This document shows, piece after piece, positions 44,791-54,367 of a stretch of 64,000 nt of DNA (position 1 is its first letter; each line of letters starts with the position of its first letter). The stretch comes from Bacteroidota bacterium. GTDB taxonomy: Bacteria; Bacteroidota; Bacteroidia; 2-12-FULL-35-15. Below the pieces are notes generated by a model. That model was not told the origin of the DNA. It saw only the letters and a list, made by a program, of their open reading frames with translations, and made no database searches. The stretch spans positions 92,757 through 156,756 of the forward strand of contig CANJYB010000008.1 in the NCBI GenBank assembly GCA_947479085.1, in the 5' to 3' direction. The translations under genes and the position numbers were made by a program.

Positions 44791-44794
44791 TTAC

Positions 44795-44955
44795 TCGCTC
44801 CATCATTTACCGCAGTTTGCGCCCTCCCGAGAACAACTTGACGGCAGTTCAGCACAACTTGATGGCAGATGTAAGCCGTTTTGTGATGTTTCTTTCCCTC
44901 TCTTCAAATAATAGTTCAGAATTATACCAAATTCATTCCGAATCTCTTTTTGAAA
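44795..44955. repeat. direct repeat flanking the gene pair 42850-44564, right copy
   Basis: Begins with CGCTCCATCAT as the region at 42408 does. It retains about two 21-bp units (ACGGCAGTTCAGCACAACTTG) and then repeats the 42608-42715 sequence (TGATGGCAGATGTAAGCC, CCCTCTCTTCAAA, ATTCATTCCGAATCTC). It looks like a shortened copy of the left side. The rest, 44956-45250, holds no recognised gene. Confidence 0.8.
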
Positions 44956-45260
44956 TATTAAAAAGAAAGCAAAAGAGGATTTAATCTAAACCCGATTGCA
45001 GTGAAAATCCTTTTTCTTTTATCCTTCATAAAAGAAAAAGATTGGATACTTCGACAAGCTCTGCACAGGCTGCAAGCGGGAAGAAACTTAACTGCGAAGA
45101 AACAACCTGCCTTTTCAAATCATTATTAAAAGAATAAGCTTCAAAGGCATGTGGCACGATGGTAGAGATACGGTTGCCTGCAAAAAATGAACTTCAGTTT
45201 TGTTTAAATAAAACTGTAAAACCGTTCTGAATATTTCATCCTCAAAAACCGTTTAAAAAA

Positions 45261-45291
45261 ATTCCCGCTCTGAATTATTCAGAGCGGGAAT
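45261..45291 (-). terminator. terminator of the ice-binding-domain gene
   Basis: AATTCCCGCTCTGAAT and ATTCAGAGCGGGAATT form a near-perfect hairpin. A closely related hairpin follows the next T9SS gene at 48442-48475. Confidence 0.8.
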
Positions 45292-45308
45292 TAATTATTT
45301 TAAGTTTT

Positions 45309-45341
45309 ACCCCTGACAGAGTTTAGAACCCTGACAGGGGT
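45309..45341. repeat. palindromic REP-like element, copy 2
   Basis: CCCCTGACAGAG, loop, CCCTGACAGGGG: the 2074 palindrome with two mismatches in its left arm. It lies between the stop at 45355 and the terminator hairpin. Confidence 0.7.
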
Positions 45342-45354
45342 TGTACGCTTTACA

Positions 45355-48312
45355 TTATTGTTTAATCACCGTTTGTGAGTGGATTACATTTGAATTAACA
45401 TCTAACAATCTCACGAAATACATTCCGTTTTTGAAATCTCCGATATTGGTTGTTAATGTATTTGTTCCGCTAACTACCTGGTGTTTTGTGTTCACCACTA
45501 AGTTGCCCAATACATCATAAACCTGAACGATTACTTCATTTTCCACTTCTGAGGTTACATCAATTGTAAATGCAGAGGATGTTGGATTAGGATATACTGC
45601 TGAAAATGCAAGTTGGGTATCTTCTGTTGAATTCAACATGGAGATAGCAGATTTGCAATAACTAACAGTCATTGCTTTAGCAGCACTGCTTCCGCAACCA
45701 CTAACTGCATACACTTTTACAGTTCCTGAAAAAGCAACATTGTTGATGTTTGCAGGCATGGTAGCAATGATGGTATCATTTCCCTGTCCGGTAATAGTCC
45801 ATGAAGCAGGAACTGTCCAAACATAACTGTTAGCATTTACAACCGTATTGCTGTAATACATTGCAGTAGTCATTCCGCAAACATTTGCAGGACCGGTAAC
45901 AGCAGTTGGAGGTACTTTTCCGTAAACCAATAACTGAGTTCCCGGGATACTTCCGCAAGCATTAACAGCCATTACTCTTATAAGTCCTTGAGTAAAAGTG
46001 GATGCAATATTTACAGAAATAGTAGTTGTTCCAGAACCTCCTGTGATGGTCATTCCTGCCGGAACTAACCAGGTGTAAGAAGTTGCTCCAAACGAGGAAG
46101 GGATGGAATAGGTAGCAGAAGTTATCCCGCAAATATCAGTTGGTCCGCTTATAGTGCTTGATGTTTGTGGTTTTTTAGTCACCATATAAGTTGTTGCTGA
46201 ACTTGTACCGCAATTATTGGTAGCAGTTACGCTTACGTTTCCAATTACTGTTCCCGCTGATATATTTACATTTATACTTGTTGTGCCTTGTCCTGAAGTT
46301 ATTGTCATACCTGTAATTCCGGTGGGCACTGTCCAGTTGTAAGAAGTTGCTCCTGCAACTGGTGCTATCGAATAAGTCGCAGAATTTAACTGGCACACTA
46401 CTGAAGGACCAGAAATGGCTCCCGGTGCAACTGGTGCAGTACAAGGTGGTGTAATAACTATATTAAATGAACAACTTGAGTTGCCGCATGAATTAACAAC
46501 AGTTAAGGTTACGTTAGTTGTTCCTACATTAAATAAAGAACCACTTCCATCTCCAGTTCCGGTTCCGATAGTTGCTCCTGAAAAAGAATAAGAAACAACC
46601 GGTGTTGGGTTTCCTGTAGATGAAGAAGTGTAAGTAACCATTGTACTTGTTGCGGAAGTAATTATTTGATTTCCCGGGCAGGTAACTGCAGGTCCGGCAT
46701 TTAGTAATAAAGATACGTTAGAAGACGTATCACTTCCTGATGTTCCGGTAACTACTACATTATAATCAGCACCAGCATCTCCAGCGTTAACTGGGTTTAT
46801 GGTAAGACTATCAGATGTAGCTCCCGAAATAGTAAGCCCGTTTACTAAGTTTACAGTTCCTCTTCTCCACTGATAAGTAAGATTAGATCCTGAAGCATTT
46901 ACAAAAAACATAGCAGAACTACCCAAACAGGTATTCACGCTGGTAGGTTGAGACAAAATAACGGGACCTGAAGATGAACCACAAGCGGAAGGATTAACAA
47001 CAGTAATAGCAGAAGTGGTTAAACTTCCTGTAGTGGTCAATAATCTTCCATTAATAGTTGCTCCTGTATTTACAAGTATTGCACCGTTATTACAAACTAC
47101 TGTTCCATTAATCTCTGAATAATCGTTAATGCTAACAGCTCCATCTACTTTCCAATATACATTTCTTGCTCTTGCTCCGTTTATCAAGATTACTTTTGCA
47201 AAAGTACTGGTAGAAAACGCTCCATTTATTTGGATAGTAAATACCGCATTGGTATCATTCATTCCATCAAGGTACAACGAATCGGTTAATGAGGTAGCTC
47301 CACTCAACAGGTAAGTATGAGGGGTAAGCACCAGATTATGACCAAACTGAGCCGGGTATAACAATTCAATATCATACGTCAGGTTATTCAGGTAATTATA
47401 TACACCTATTAAATCGGCTGCTGCTGCTGCTGTGGAACCATCGGGAATAGGATGAATGGCACCGTTAACAAACAAAGGATTGAAACCTGTAGTTAAGCCA
47501 ACGTTGGTTCCTACATCTCCTGTTACATGGGTTACTCCGGCATTGAAAACCGCACCGTCAGAAGAAAACACTCCATAACAGCCAACAGATGCCATGTTAG
47601 GTGCTGCCGGTCCGGTAAGCACAGGACTTCCGCAACCAATAGGCGTGTAAGCCAATACACCATTAACAGTAATCGCTCCGGTGGTAGAAAGCGCTCTTCC
47701 TTCCAACGTATCGTTTGTATTCATGTTAATGGCTGCATTGTTAGCTATCACTGTTCCTCTCATAGTTGTTCCGGGAGCCATGCTCACCAAACCTTCCACT
47801 TTCCAGAATACATTACATGCCTGTGCCCCATTCATTAATTTAACTTTTGAATTAGCATTGGTAGAAAATGGTGCCTGTATCTGGAAGATAAAAACAGCAT
47901 TTGCATTTCCCTGTGCATCCAAGGTTAAATCAAGATTTAAAGTAGTTGCAGCAGCAATGGAGTAAACACCTGCATTTAATACCTGCCCGTTCCCCAGCAA
48001 TGGTGCAGGAAAAAAAGTAGGAATAGTTACATTTAATAAATTGTAAGCAATCAGCAAATCGGCTGAAGCCTGTCCTGTTGATCCATCCGCATTGTGCATT
48101 TGGCCGTTTACATTTCCGAAACCTGTTATACCTCCATTGTTGGTTCCTACATTACCCGTAAGGTGCGATATACCGGTATTACCTACTGCCCCTACCGTGG
48201 AAAACAGAACATAATCGGCTGCTGTCCCTAAGGGAGGCGCCTGTGCATAATTGATTGTTGGCGTTATCAGTAAAGCACATACTGTTATCGCATTTAATAG
48301 CTTTTTTTTCAT
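45355..48312 (-). CDS. T9SS surface protein with two tandem ice-binding-like (DUF3494) domains
   Basis: 985 residues from the ATG opening MKKKLLNAITVCALL, a signal peptide. Residues about 25-222 and 238-445 are two copies of the ice-binding/DUF3494 beta-solenoid (copy 1 LGTAADYVLFSTVGAVGN, HLTGNVGTNNGG, NVFWKVEGLVSMAPGTTMRG; copy 2 CYGVFSSDGAVFNAG, HVTGDVGTN, NVYWKVDGAVSINDYSEING). An Ig-like domain (ILSQPTSVNTCLGSSAMFFV) and several PKD/Ig-like modules follow. A T9SS type A sorting domain (SAVYPNPTSSAFTID ... GMYFVRLLD) ends the protein. Such domains bind ice in psychrophiles but also occur in adhesins. The C-terminal 350 residues are shared with the neighbour at 48534. Confidence 0.87.
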   Translation of the reverse strand: MKKKLLNAITVCALLITPTINYAQAPPLGTAADYVLFSTVGAVGNTGISHLTGNVGTNNGGITGFGNVNGQMHNADGSTGQASADLLIAYNLLNVTIPTFFPAPLLGNGQVLNAGVYSIAAATTLNLDLTLDAQGNANAVFIFQIQAPFSTNANSKVKLMNGAQACNVFWKVEGLVSMAPGTTMRGTVIANNAAINMNTNDTLEGRALSTTGAITVNGVLAYTPIGCGSPVLTGPAAPNMASVGCYGVFSSDGAVFNAGVTHVTGDVGTNVGLTTGFNPLFVNGAIHPIPDGSTAAAAADLIGVYNYLNNLTYDIELLYPAQFGHNLVLTPHTYLLSGATSLTDSLYLDGMNDTNAVFTIQINGAFSTSTFAKVILINGARARNVYWKVDGAVSINDYSEINGTVVCNNGAILVNTGATINGRLLTTTGSLTTSAITVVNPSACGSSSGPVILSQPTSVNTCLGSSAMFFVNASGSNLTYQWRRGTVNLVNGLTISGATSDSLTINPVNAGDAGADYNVVVTGTSGSDTSSNVSLLLNAGPAVTCPGNQIITSATSTMVTYTSSSTGNPTPVVSYSFSGATIGTGTGDGSGSLFNVGTTNVTLTVVNSCGNSSCSFNIVITPPCTAPVAPGAISGPSVVCQLNSATYSIAPVAGATSYNWTVPTGITGMTITSGQGTTSINVNISAGTVIGNVSVTATNNCGTSSATTYMVTKKPQTSSTISGPTDICGITSATYSIPSSFGATSYTWLVPAGMTITGGSGTTTISVNIASTFTQGLIRVMAVNACGSIPGTQLLVYGKVPPTAVTGPANVCGMTTAMYYSNTVVNANSYVWTVPASWTITGQGNDTIIATMPANINNVAFSGTVKVYAVSGCGSSAAKAMTVSYCKSAISMLNSTEDTQLAFSAVYPNPTSSAFTIDVTSEVENEVIVQVYDVLGNLVVNTKHQVVSGTNTLTTNIGDFKNGMYFVRLLDVNSNVIHSQTVIKQ

Positions 48313-48441
48313 TTTATTTAGATTAGTTAGTGAATGAATTTCCACAGGTGCAAAGGTCAATGGTTTACTAAAAAAAAGTGTTGTATAATACCTTATATAA
48401 GTTGCAATTTTCACATGTTTGGGTTTATTAAGGCTTAAAAA

Positions 48442-48475
48442 AATTCCCGCTCTGAATTATCCAGAGCAGGAATTA
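48442..48475 (-). terminator. terminator of the large surface protein gene at 48534
   Basis: AATTCCCGCTCTGAAT and ATCCAGAGCAGGAATT hairpin, two changes from that at 45261. Confidence 0.8.
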
Positions 48476-48489
48476 ATTATTTTGAGTCC

Positions 48490-48518
48490 CCCAGTCAGGG
48501 TTTAGAAACCTGACTGGG
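48490..48518. repeat. palindromic REP-like element, copy 3
   Basis: CCCAGTCAGG, loop, CCTGACTGGG: related to the palindromes at 2074 and 45309 but with paired changes in both arms, so the fold has been preserved. Confidence 0.75.
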
Positions 48519-48533
48519 ATTGTACCCTTTAAA

Positions 48534-51500
48534 TTATTGTTTAATCACACGTTGTGTATTAATAACATTTGAATCAACATCCAATAATCTTACAAAGTAG
48601 ATTCCGTTTTCGAAATTTTCAATATTGGTTTTCATGGTGTTTGTTCCATTTACTATCTGATGTTTTTTATTAACTACTAAATTACCTAATACATCATACA
48701 CCTGAACCGTAACTTCATTTTCTATCATAGATGTTATATCTACAGTAAATTCAGAAGTTGCAGGATTTGGATAAACGGATGAGAATGAAAATTGCACATC
48801 TTCTGTTGTGTTCAACATAGCAGTTTCCGATTTGCAATAATTAACCATCATTACTTTATCAGCACTTATTCCACAGTTACTAACAGCATGCACTCTAACT
48901 ATTCCGGAGAACATTGCATTATTAACATTAGCAGGCATAGTAGCAACAATGGTAGTAGTTCCCTGTCCGGTGATTGTCCATGAAGCTGGCACTGTCCATG
49001 CATAGCTTAATGCATTGAAAACAGAATTACAGGTATAAGTAGCGGTTGTCATACCGCAAACATTTGATGGGCCTGTAAGAACATTAGGTGAAGTTTTTCC
49101 ATAAACAGCAAGTGATGCTCCCGGGATACTTCCGCAATTATTTACAGCCATTACTCTTACCACTCCAAGAGTAAATGAAGAAGAAACGTTCACTAAAACA
49201 GAGGTAGTACCGGCTCCTGAAACAAGGGTCATACCGGCAGGTATGGTCCAGGTATAAGAAGTTGCACCAAAAACAGCATCAATAGAATAGGTAGTGGATG
49301 TTATTCCGCAAATATCAACTGGTCCGGAGATAGCTCCCGGTACGGGTGGTTTTTTAGAAACTGCCATTGTTGCAATAGGGCTGTTTCCGCAATTGTTTGA
49401 AGCTATGCAGGTAATGTCTCCATAAACGGTTCCTGCAGAAATAGCAACAGTAATTGTATTGGTTCCCTGACCGGAAATAATGGTCATTCCATTGGGTCCA
49501 TTGGTTGGCACTGTCCAGATATAAGAAGTTGCTTCGGCAACCGGAGCAACTGAATAGGTAGCAGTATTTACTTCGCAAACCACTGACAAACCTGTTATAA
49601 CAGGCATAGCCGGAGCAGCACCTATAGTTACCTGAGCAGTAAATGTTGTACCAATACATCCACCGGGAGAAGTTGGAATAATAGTATATTCAACTACTCC
49701 ATGTATTACTCCCGTGTTGATTAATACATCTGTTACAGTTGTTCCGCAATTAGAAGAACAGGTTCCGTTTCCGGTTGCAGTTCCTGATACCACAGATGAA
49801 GTCCAGGTAAAAGTAGTTCCTGTTACTGTTGAATTCAACATTAAGTTAGCAGGAGCTCCATTACAAATTACAATATTGTTTGCTGAACCAATTGGTCCTG
49901 CTCCTCCTATTAAAATGTTTTGTAAAGCTGTTGCAGTATTACCTGCACAATCTGTAACTGTCCAGGTAACAGTTGTTGTTCCTGCAGCATAGGTAGTAGA
50001 AGGATGATCATTGGTAACCGATGCTACAGAACAATTATCTGAAGTAACAGGTGTACCAATACTGATATTATTTCCATTGCAAGTAGTTATATCTGCAGGT
50101 GCAGTAATAACAGGCACAATAGCATCAGTAACAATAACATTAAATGTGCATGAAGCAGTTCCATTAATATTGGTAGCAGTAGCAGTGACCAAAGTAGTAC
50201 CTAATGCAAAAGAAGAACCGCTTAGTGGAGAGTAAGTAATAACTCCGGCAGGAAGCCCTGTTGAAGTAGCAGCATTAGCTCCGGTAAAATTAACATCAGC
50301 AGAACAAACTCCGGCATCAGTAGTTACATTAATGTTGGAAGGACAGGTAATCGCAACAGCAGGTAATGAAATGTTTCCAATTTCAAAATCTCCAAAACCC
50401 GTTATTCCAACTGCTTGTGAACTTATTCCTGTACGAATACCAGCAGTGGTTGCAGACCATCCTATGGTTGCATCATATTTTCTAACCTGAAATGTTGATG
50501 GATTAGAACCCGCCATAACATCAGAAGCAGCATAATTAAAAGTAACATTAGCTGAAGTAAAACCCGCAACATTAGTATTTGTTAAAGTATAATAGCGATT
50601 AACACGATGTGCCTGATCAATACCTGAAGCATTAGCAGTAGGTATGTTTTCATTGGGGTCTGTCCCGAAATTGGTGCAGGCAGTAATATTTCCGGAACCA
50701 CTTACAGTACCTGTAAAATCTAAATTAACCGGTGCATAAACGGTAGCATCTCCAATATCGAAAGTTCTTGAAGGAGCGGAAGTATTAGGAATATTGATTA
50801 CTTCATTTCCGAAAATATATTTACCCGCAGCAGCACCAACACAAGTTGCAGATGAACCAAGGGCTATATTGTTTATTCCGGTTGTAATTTTTCCATTTAC
50901 AAAAGTTAATGTTCCCGTTACAGAAGGAGAAGTTGCAATGTTTAATCCGGAAGCATTACTTAAAGTAAGATTATTAAAAACACTATTTGTAGTTCCTGCA
51001 ATGTTTTGTGAAGTAACTCCACTAAATGTAATTGTGCCGCCATTATTGGTGTAAGTTCCATTTTTTGACCAGTTGCCTTCTACATTCATATTTGCAGATG
51101 CAGGACCCGTTAATGTTCCAATAATGGTAACATTGTTGAAAGTATTGACGGATGAACCAGTAATAACAGATGTCCCGTTAAATCTGGCTGTTCCATTGTT
51201 ATGATTAAAAACCCCATTATTAACCCAATTTCCGGAAACATTAATGGTAGAAGATGCTGGCCCTGTTAAGGCAGATGCAGCTGCAATAGTCAAATTTTTA
51301 AACGAATTGGTAGAAGAACCACTGACAAGAGAAGTTCCGTTAAAATTAATAGTAGATGCTGCAGCAGTAAATGTTCCGCTGTTTATCCAGTTGCCTGCAA
51401 TGTTATGTGTAAATGAACCGGCAGAAAAAGCAGCTCCTGAAATAATGGTCAGGTCTCTTGTCACCGTCAATGCACCACCTGCAGTTTTAACTCCTGTACC

Positions 51501-52856
51501 TGATAAAGTAAGGTATGCATAGGTAACAGCATTGTAAATGGTTTGAGCTGTTCCATAATATTCCACTTTACTTCCGGAAGAAAGCGTTTTGGTAGTAAAG
51601 AGTAAAGGAAAATTACTTCCTGTTTGTCCACCTGTTGAACCTCCAAGCAGTAAAGCGGATGTACCGTTTAAAGTCATTGTGCCACCTGTTGTATTACGAT
51701 TAAATGTGCTTGTGCCCAAATCTAAAACCGAAGAACCATTGATATTTAAATTACCTAACACCCTGCAGTTACTTGCATTTCCGGTAATAAATACGATTGG
51801 ATTATTTGCACTTCCGATATTCGTAGTAGTTGATCCAAAATAAATAACGTTTACTCCTGCATTATCATCAATGGTTTGAGTACCTGTTCCATCAAAAGTA
51901 ACTGTTGCCGGTAAATTGGTTGTCGTACTTGAAACCACTCCCGGACCGAATGATGCATTCGCTTTATAAGTTACCGAACCGGTAGTTCCACCTGAACCAA
52001 AAATACAGAAATTGGTTGCTACCCCGTCAGAAGAATAAGTGGCATTTCCATTATAAATAATTGCTCCCGGAGCTGCTCCCACATTCATTTGAAACTGCGC
52101 ACCTGCATTAGGCCCTGAAACATAGGAATTAAATGTACCATTAATAATAAGTATTTTGTTCGAGGCATCTAACCGCAAAATGAAAGCAGAAGATGGAGTA
52201 TGATTAATAATCAAATTACCAAGCGTAATATTGGCACTCAAACTTACCGTAGCAGCTAAAGTAGTATTCACTAAAGCATTGTCTGAATTTCCCGGAAGAC
52301 CGCCTGTCCAGTTGGAGGCAAGGTTAAAATTTGAACTTCCCGTTCCTCCGCTCACTCCTGCTCCATTCCATATTTTTGCATCTAATGTAGTAGTGTTATT
52401 TGTCAAAGGAGATATCGTGTTATAATTTGGTCCACCAGTACAAAATTCATTCATGGAATATCCCCAAAACCAATACTGGGTATTAACAGATAAACCAATG
52501 GTATAAAAACTGGTTGTTCCACCTGACTGAACAATTGTACCTCCCAAGGCGATTTGCCCTGCCGAATAAGTTGTACCATCAACCGGGTTAGTTGGAGAAG
52601 CTGCCGAGGTAGTTATAACCACCAGGTATCCATCAGGATTAGAAACTGCCGCATTAAACGAACCTGAAACTGAAGTGAAGCTAGGAGACAGAGCCAAAGA
52701 AAATGGCTGACTGGCGGGAGTAGTGCATGGTTGCGATCGCATATTGCCAATATTAGTCAACAATAATACGAAAGCGAAAATCGTGACCGCGACTTTTCTT
52801 ATTTTGTTTGTTGTGCCAATATCAACAGTTCGAGCAAAAAGGGTTAGATTTTTCAT
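48534..52856 (-). CDS. large T9SS surface protein with repeat, HYR and PKD/Ig-like domains
   Basis: 1440 residues. After the signal region (about residues 20-42, VAVTIFAFVLLLTNIGNMRSQ) comes an N-terminal module (SFTSVSGSFNAAVSNPDGYLVV), then a long beta-solenoid-like part with motifs such as NWVNNGVFNHNNGTARFNG and SVNTFNNVTI. An HYR domain follows (ITCPSNINVTTDAGVCSADVNF, DNCSVASVTNDHP). Then come PKD/Ig-like modules shared with the 45355 protein, and a T9SS type A sorting domain (SVYPNPATSEFTVD ... GIYFVRLLD). Long adhesin-like architecture; a role in surface adhesion is inferred. ATG at 52856. Confidence 0.87.
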   Translation of the reverse strand: MKNLTLFARTVDIGTTNKIRKVAVTIFAFVLLLTNIGNMRSQPCTTPASQPFSLALSPSFTSVSGSFNAAVSNPDGYLVVITTSAASPTNPVDGTTYSAGQIALGGTIVQSGGTTSFYTIGLSVNTQYWFWGYSMNEFCTGGPNYNTISPLTNNTTTLDAKIWNGAGVSGGTGSSNFNLASNWTGGLPGNSDNALVNTTLAATVSLSANITLGNLIINHTPSSAFILRLDASNKILIINGTFNSYVSGPNAGAQFQMNVGAAPGAIIYNGNATYSSDGVATNFCIFGSGGTTGSVTYKANASFGPGVVSSTTTNLPATVTFDGTGTQTIDDNAGVNVIYFGSTTTNIGSANNPIVFITGNASNCRVLGNLNINGSSVLDLGTSTFNRNTTGGTMTLNGTSALLLGGSTGGQTGSNFPLLFTTKTLSSGSKVEYYGTAQTIYNAVTYAYLTLSGTGVKTAGGALTVTRDLTIISGAAFSAGSFTHNIAGNWINSGTFTAAASTINFNGTSLVSGSSTNSFKNLTIAAASALTGPASSTINVSGNWVNNGVFNHNNGTARFNGTSVITGSSVNTFNNVTIIGTLTGPASANMNVEGNWSKNGTYTNNGGTITFSGVTSQNIAGTTNSVFNNLTLSNASGLNIATSPSVTGTLTFVNGKITTGINNIALGSSATCVGAAAGKYIFGNEVINIPNTSAPSRTFDIGDATVYAPVNLDFTGTVSGSGNITACTNFGTDPNENIPTANASGIDQAHRVNRYYTLTNTNVAGFTSANVTFNYAASDVMAGSNPSTFQVRKYDATIGWSATTAGIRTGISSQAVGITGFGDFEIGNISLPAVAITCPSNINVTTDAGVCSADVNFTGANAATSTGLPAGVITYSPLSGSSFALGTTLVTATATNINGTASCTFNVIVTDAIVPVITAPADITTCNGNNISIGTPVTSDNCSVASVTNDHPSTTYAAGTTTVTWTVTDCAGNTATALQNILIGGAGPIGSANNIVICNGAPANLMLNSTVTGTTFTWTSSVVSGTATGNGTCSSNCGTTVTDVLINTGVIHGVVEYTIIPTSPGGCIGTTFTAQVTIGAAPAMPVITGLSVVCEVNTATYSVAPVAEATSYIWTVPTNGPNGMTIISGQGTNTITVAISAGTVYGDITCIASNNCGNSPIATMAVSKKPPVPGAISGPVDICGITSTTYSIDAVFGATSYTWTIPAGMTLVSGAGTTSVLVNVSSSFTLGVVRVMAVNNCGSIPGASLAVYGKTSPNVLTGPSNVCGMTTATYTCNSVFNALSYAWTVPASWTITGQGTTTIVATMPANVNNAMFSGIVRVHAVSNCGISADKVMMVNYCKSETAMLNTTEDVQFSFSSVYPNPATSEFTVDITSMIENEVTVQVYDVLGNLVVNKKHQIVNGTNTMKTNIENFENGIYFVRLLDVDSNVINTQRVIKQ

Positions 52857-53682
52857 TTCTTTTGTTTTTAAATTAGTTTAACTGATTTATTCTCATTTTG
52901 AGACAACAAAGGTGAGGTCTTTTGGAAGGGAGGGTGTTGCTGAATTAAGGCAATAAGTTATGTGATTCACATTAAGAAAAAGCAAATGTCAATTATGCCG
53001 ATTTTCAAAAAAGTTTTAAAAAAAAGAAGTTAGTTTTAATATATGACAGGTTACTTAAAACATAAATAAAATCATTTTTTTTGTATTTCTGGATTTCAGA
53101 ATGAGGCAAATCGATTGATTTAACCTTATGTCAAGCTAGGGAATTAGCCAAGAAAGGGGTCCGAACGCATTCCCTAATTCAGGAATGTGCAAAGACAAGT
53201 GTCTTGACACATTCCTAAATAAAAAAACATAAAAATGGCACCTTATGCTCTTCTTCAATTATTTCCTGATTATCGATGGTTTAACCTATGAAAACGCTTC
53301 GATTATAAAATCAGATGATGCCATATTAGCTTAAATATTAGAGAATGTAATAGCAGATAACTGTCCCAAAGAAGCCGATTTTTCTGCTTACTAGTGTCAT
53401 TCGAACCGGATTTTAAACCGGTCTGTCACATCCTTGCTCATTTTCATCTATTACTAATCACTAAACAACGAAGTTCGTTTTTCATAATATATTAAATTAG
53501 GGTTTAGTTAAAACTGGAAAGAGAATATAACAGTTTCTATTTTAACGAAGGTTTTGTCTTCCCCTATCCCCCTTTCCTCTTCCCGAACTTTGTAATATGT
53601 ATATTTTATTATGTAAGTATTTATTGTAAAGCAACACCGATTTTTGTAGAGTAATAATTCTGTTACCTCAAAAAACAAAAAA
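52857..53682. other. intergenic region with an imperfect inverted repeat, no gene seen
   Basis: About 826 bases without a convincing frame. At about 53181-53218 the arms AGGAATGTG..AAGACA and TGTCTTGACACATTCCT form a hairpin. A nearby GGGAATTAGCC / CATTCCCTAATTC pair suggests a larger imperfect inverted repeat (53150-53220). The rest is AT-rich and unremarkable. Confidence 0.45.
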
Positions 53683-53901
53683 ATGAATACTTCTGAAATA
53701 AACGGATTAAATGACAGCTCTTCTCCAACTTTAAATATTGAATATGTCTCGATAGAAAAAGCCCCTTATTGGATATTTGCCAATAAAAAAAGGAAAAAAC
53801 AAGGGATAGCTAAAATGTACTTTTTCGGGGCATTATGGTTGGTCTATTATGCTATTGTAGTGTCTACAATCGTATTTTTTATCAATTACTACATGAATTA
53901 A
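53683..53901 (+). CDS. small single-TM protein of unknown function
   Basis: 72 residues: a polar N-terminus (MNTSEINGLNDSSSPTLNIE), a basic stretch (IFANKKRKKQGIAKM) and one C-terminal membrane helix (YFFGALWLVYYAIVVSTIVFFI). By the positive-inside rule the N-terminus is cytosolic. An A-rich leader precedes the ATG, as in other genes here. No family known to me; it stands alone and converges on rpsJ. Confidence 0.5.
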   Translation: MNTSEINGLNDSSSPTLNIEYVSIEKAPYWIFANKKRKKQGIAKMYFFGALWLVYYAIVVSTIVFFINYYMN

Positions 53902-53937
53902 GAAATAGGAAAAATACCTGTTTCAATTTAGGCAAAA

Positions 53938-53968
53938 AAAAAATCCCGAATTTCTTCGGGACTTTTTT
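53938..53968 (-). terminator. terminator of the str operon
   Basis: AAATCCCGAA and TTCGGGACTTTTTT arms with A and T tracts on each side; lies directly after rpsJ and may serve both strands. Confidence 0.85.
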
Positions 53969-53994
53969 AATAATTAAATTAGTATCAGCAAATA

Positions 53995-54306
53995 TTAAGA
54001 CGCTTTAATTTCTACTTCCACTCCACTTGGCAACTCTAGTTTCATCAATGCATCTACAGTTTTAGAAGTTGAATTGTAAATATCCAACAATCTTTTGTAT
54101 GAACATAATTGAAACTGCTCACGCGCTTTCTTGTTAACGTGTGGCGAACGTAAAACAGTATAGATTTTTTTGTGTGTTGGCAATGGAATTGGTCCACTAA
54201 CCACTGCACCTGTCATTTTTACTGTCTTTACAATTTTCTCTGCTGACTTGTCAACTAAGTTGAAGTCATAAGATTTTAATTTGATTCTGATTTTTTGGCT
54301 GCTCAT
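53995..54306 (-). CDS. rpsJ: 30S ribosomal protein S10
   Basis: 103 residues, full length. The family signature is visible: [62 protein letters not shown]10 sits in the 30S head and also acts with NusB in antitermination. Last gene of the str operon, 61 bp after fusA; this arrangement with rpsJ closing the operon fits an order in which tuf has been lost from the cluster. Confidence 0.97.
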   Translation of the reverse strand: MSSQKIRIKLKSYDFNLVDKSAEKIVKTVKMTGAVVSGPIPLPTHKKIYTVLRSPHVNKKAREQFQLCSYKRLLDIYNSTSKTVDALMKLELPSGVEVEIKAS

Positions 54307-54367
54307 AGTTTTAATTTAAAGAACGTTGTTATTGTTTAATTGTTATTATTTAATTTGAAATCTAAAA

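Noticed and set aside
47527..52425. Several plus-strand frames of 60-100 residues opposite the large surface-protein genes
   Set aside because: They are antisense shadows of Thr/Val/Gly-rich coding sequence, without starts or domains of their own.
53223..53400. Possible remnant gene beginning ATGGCACCTTATGC
   Set aside because: Every frame is broken within 20-40 codons and none gave a recognisable peptide, so I could not support a pseudogene.
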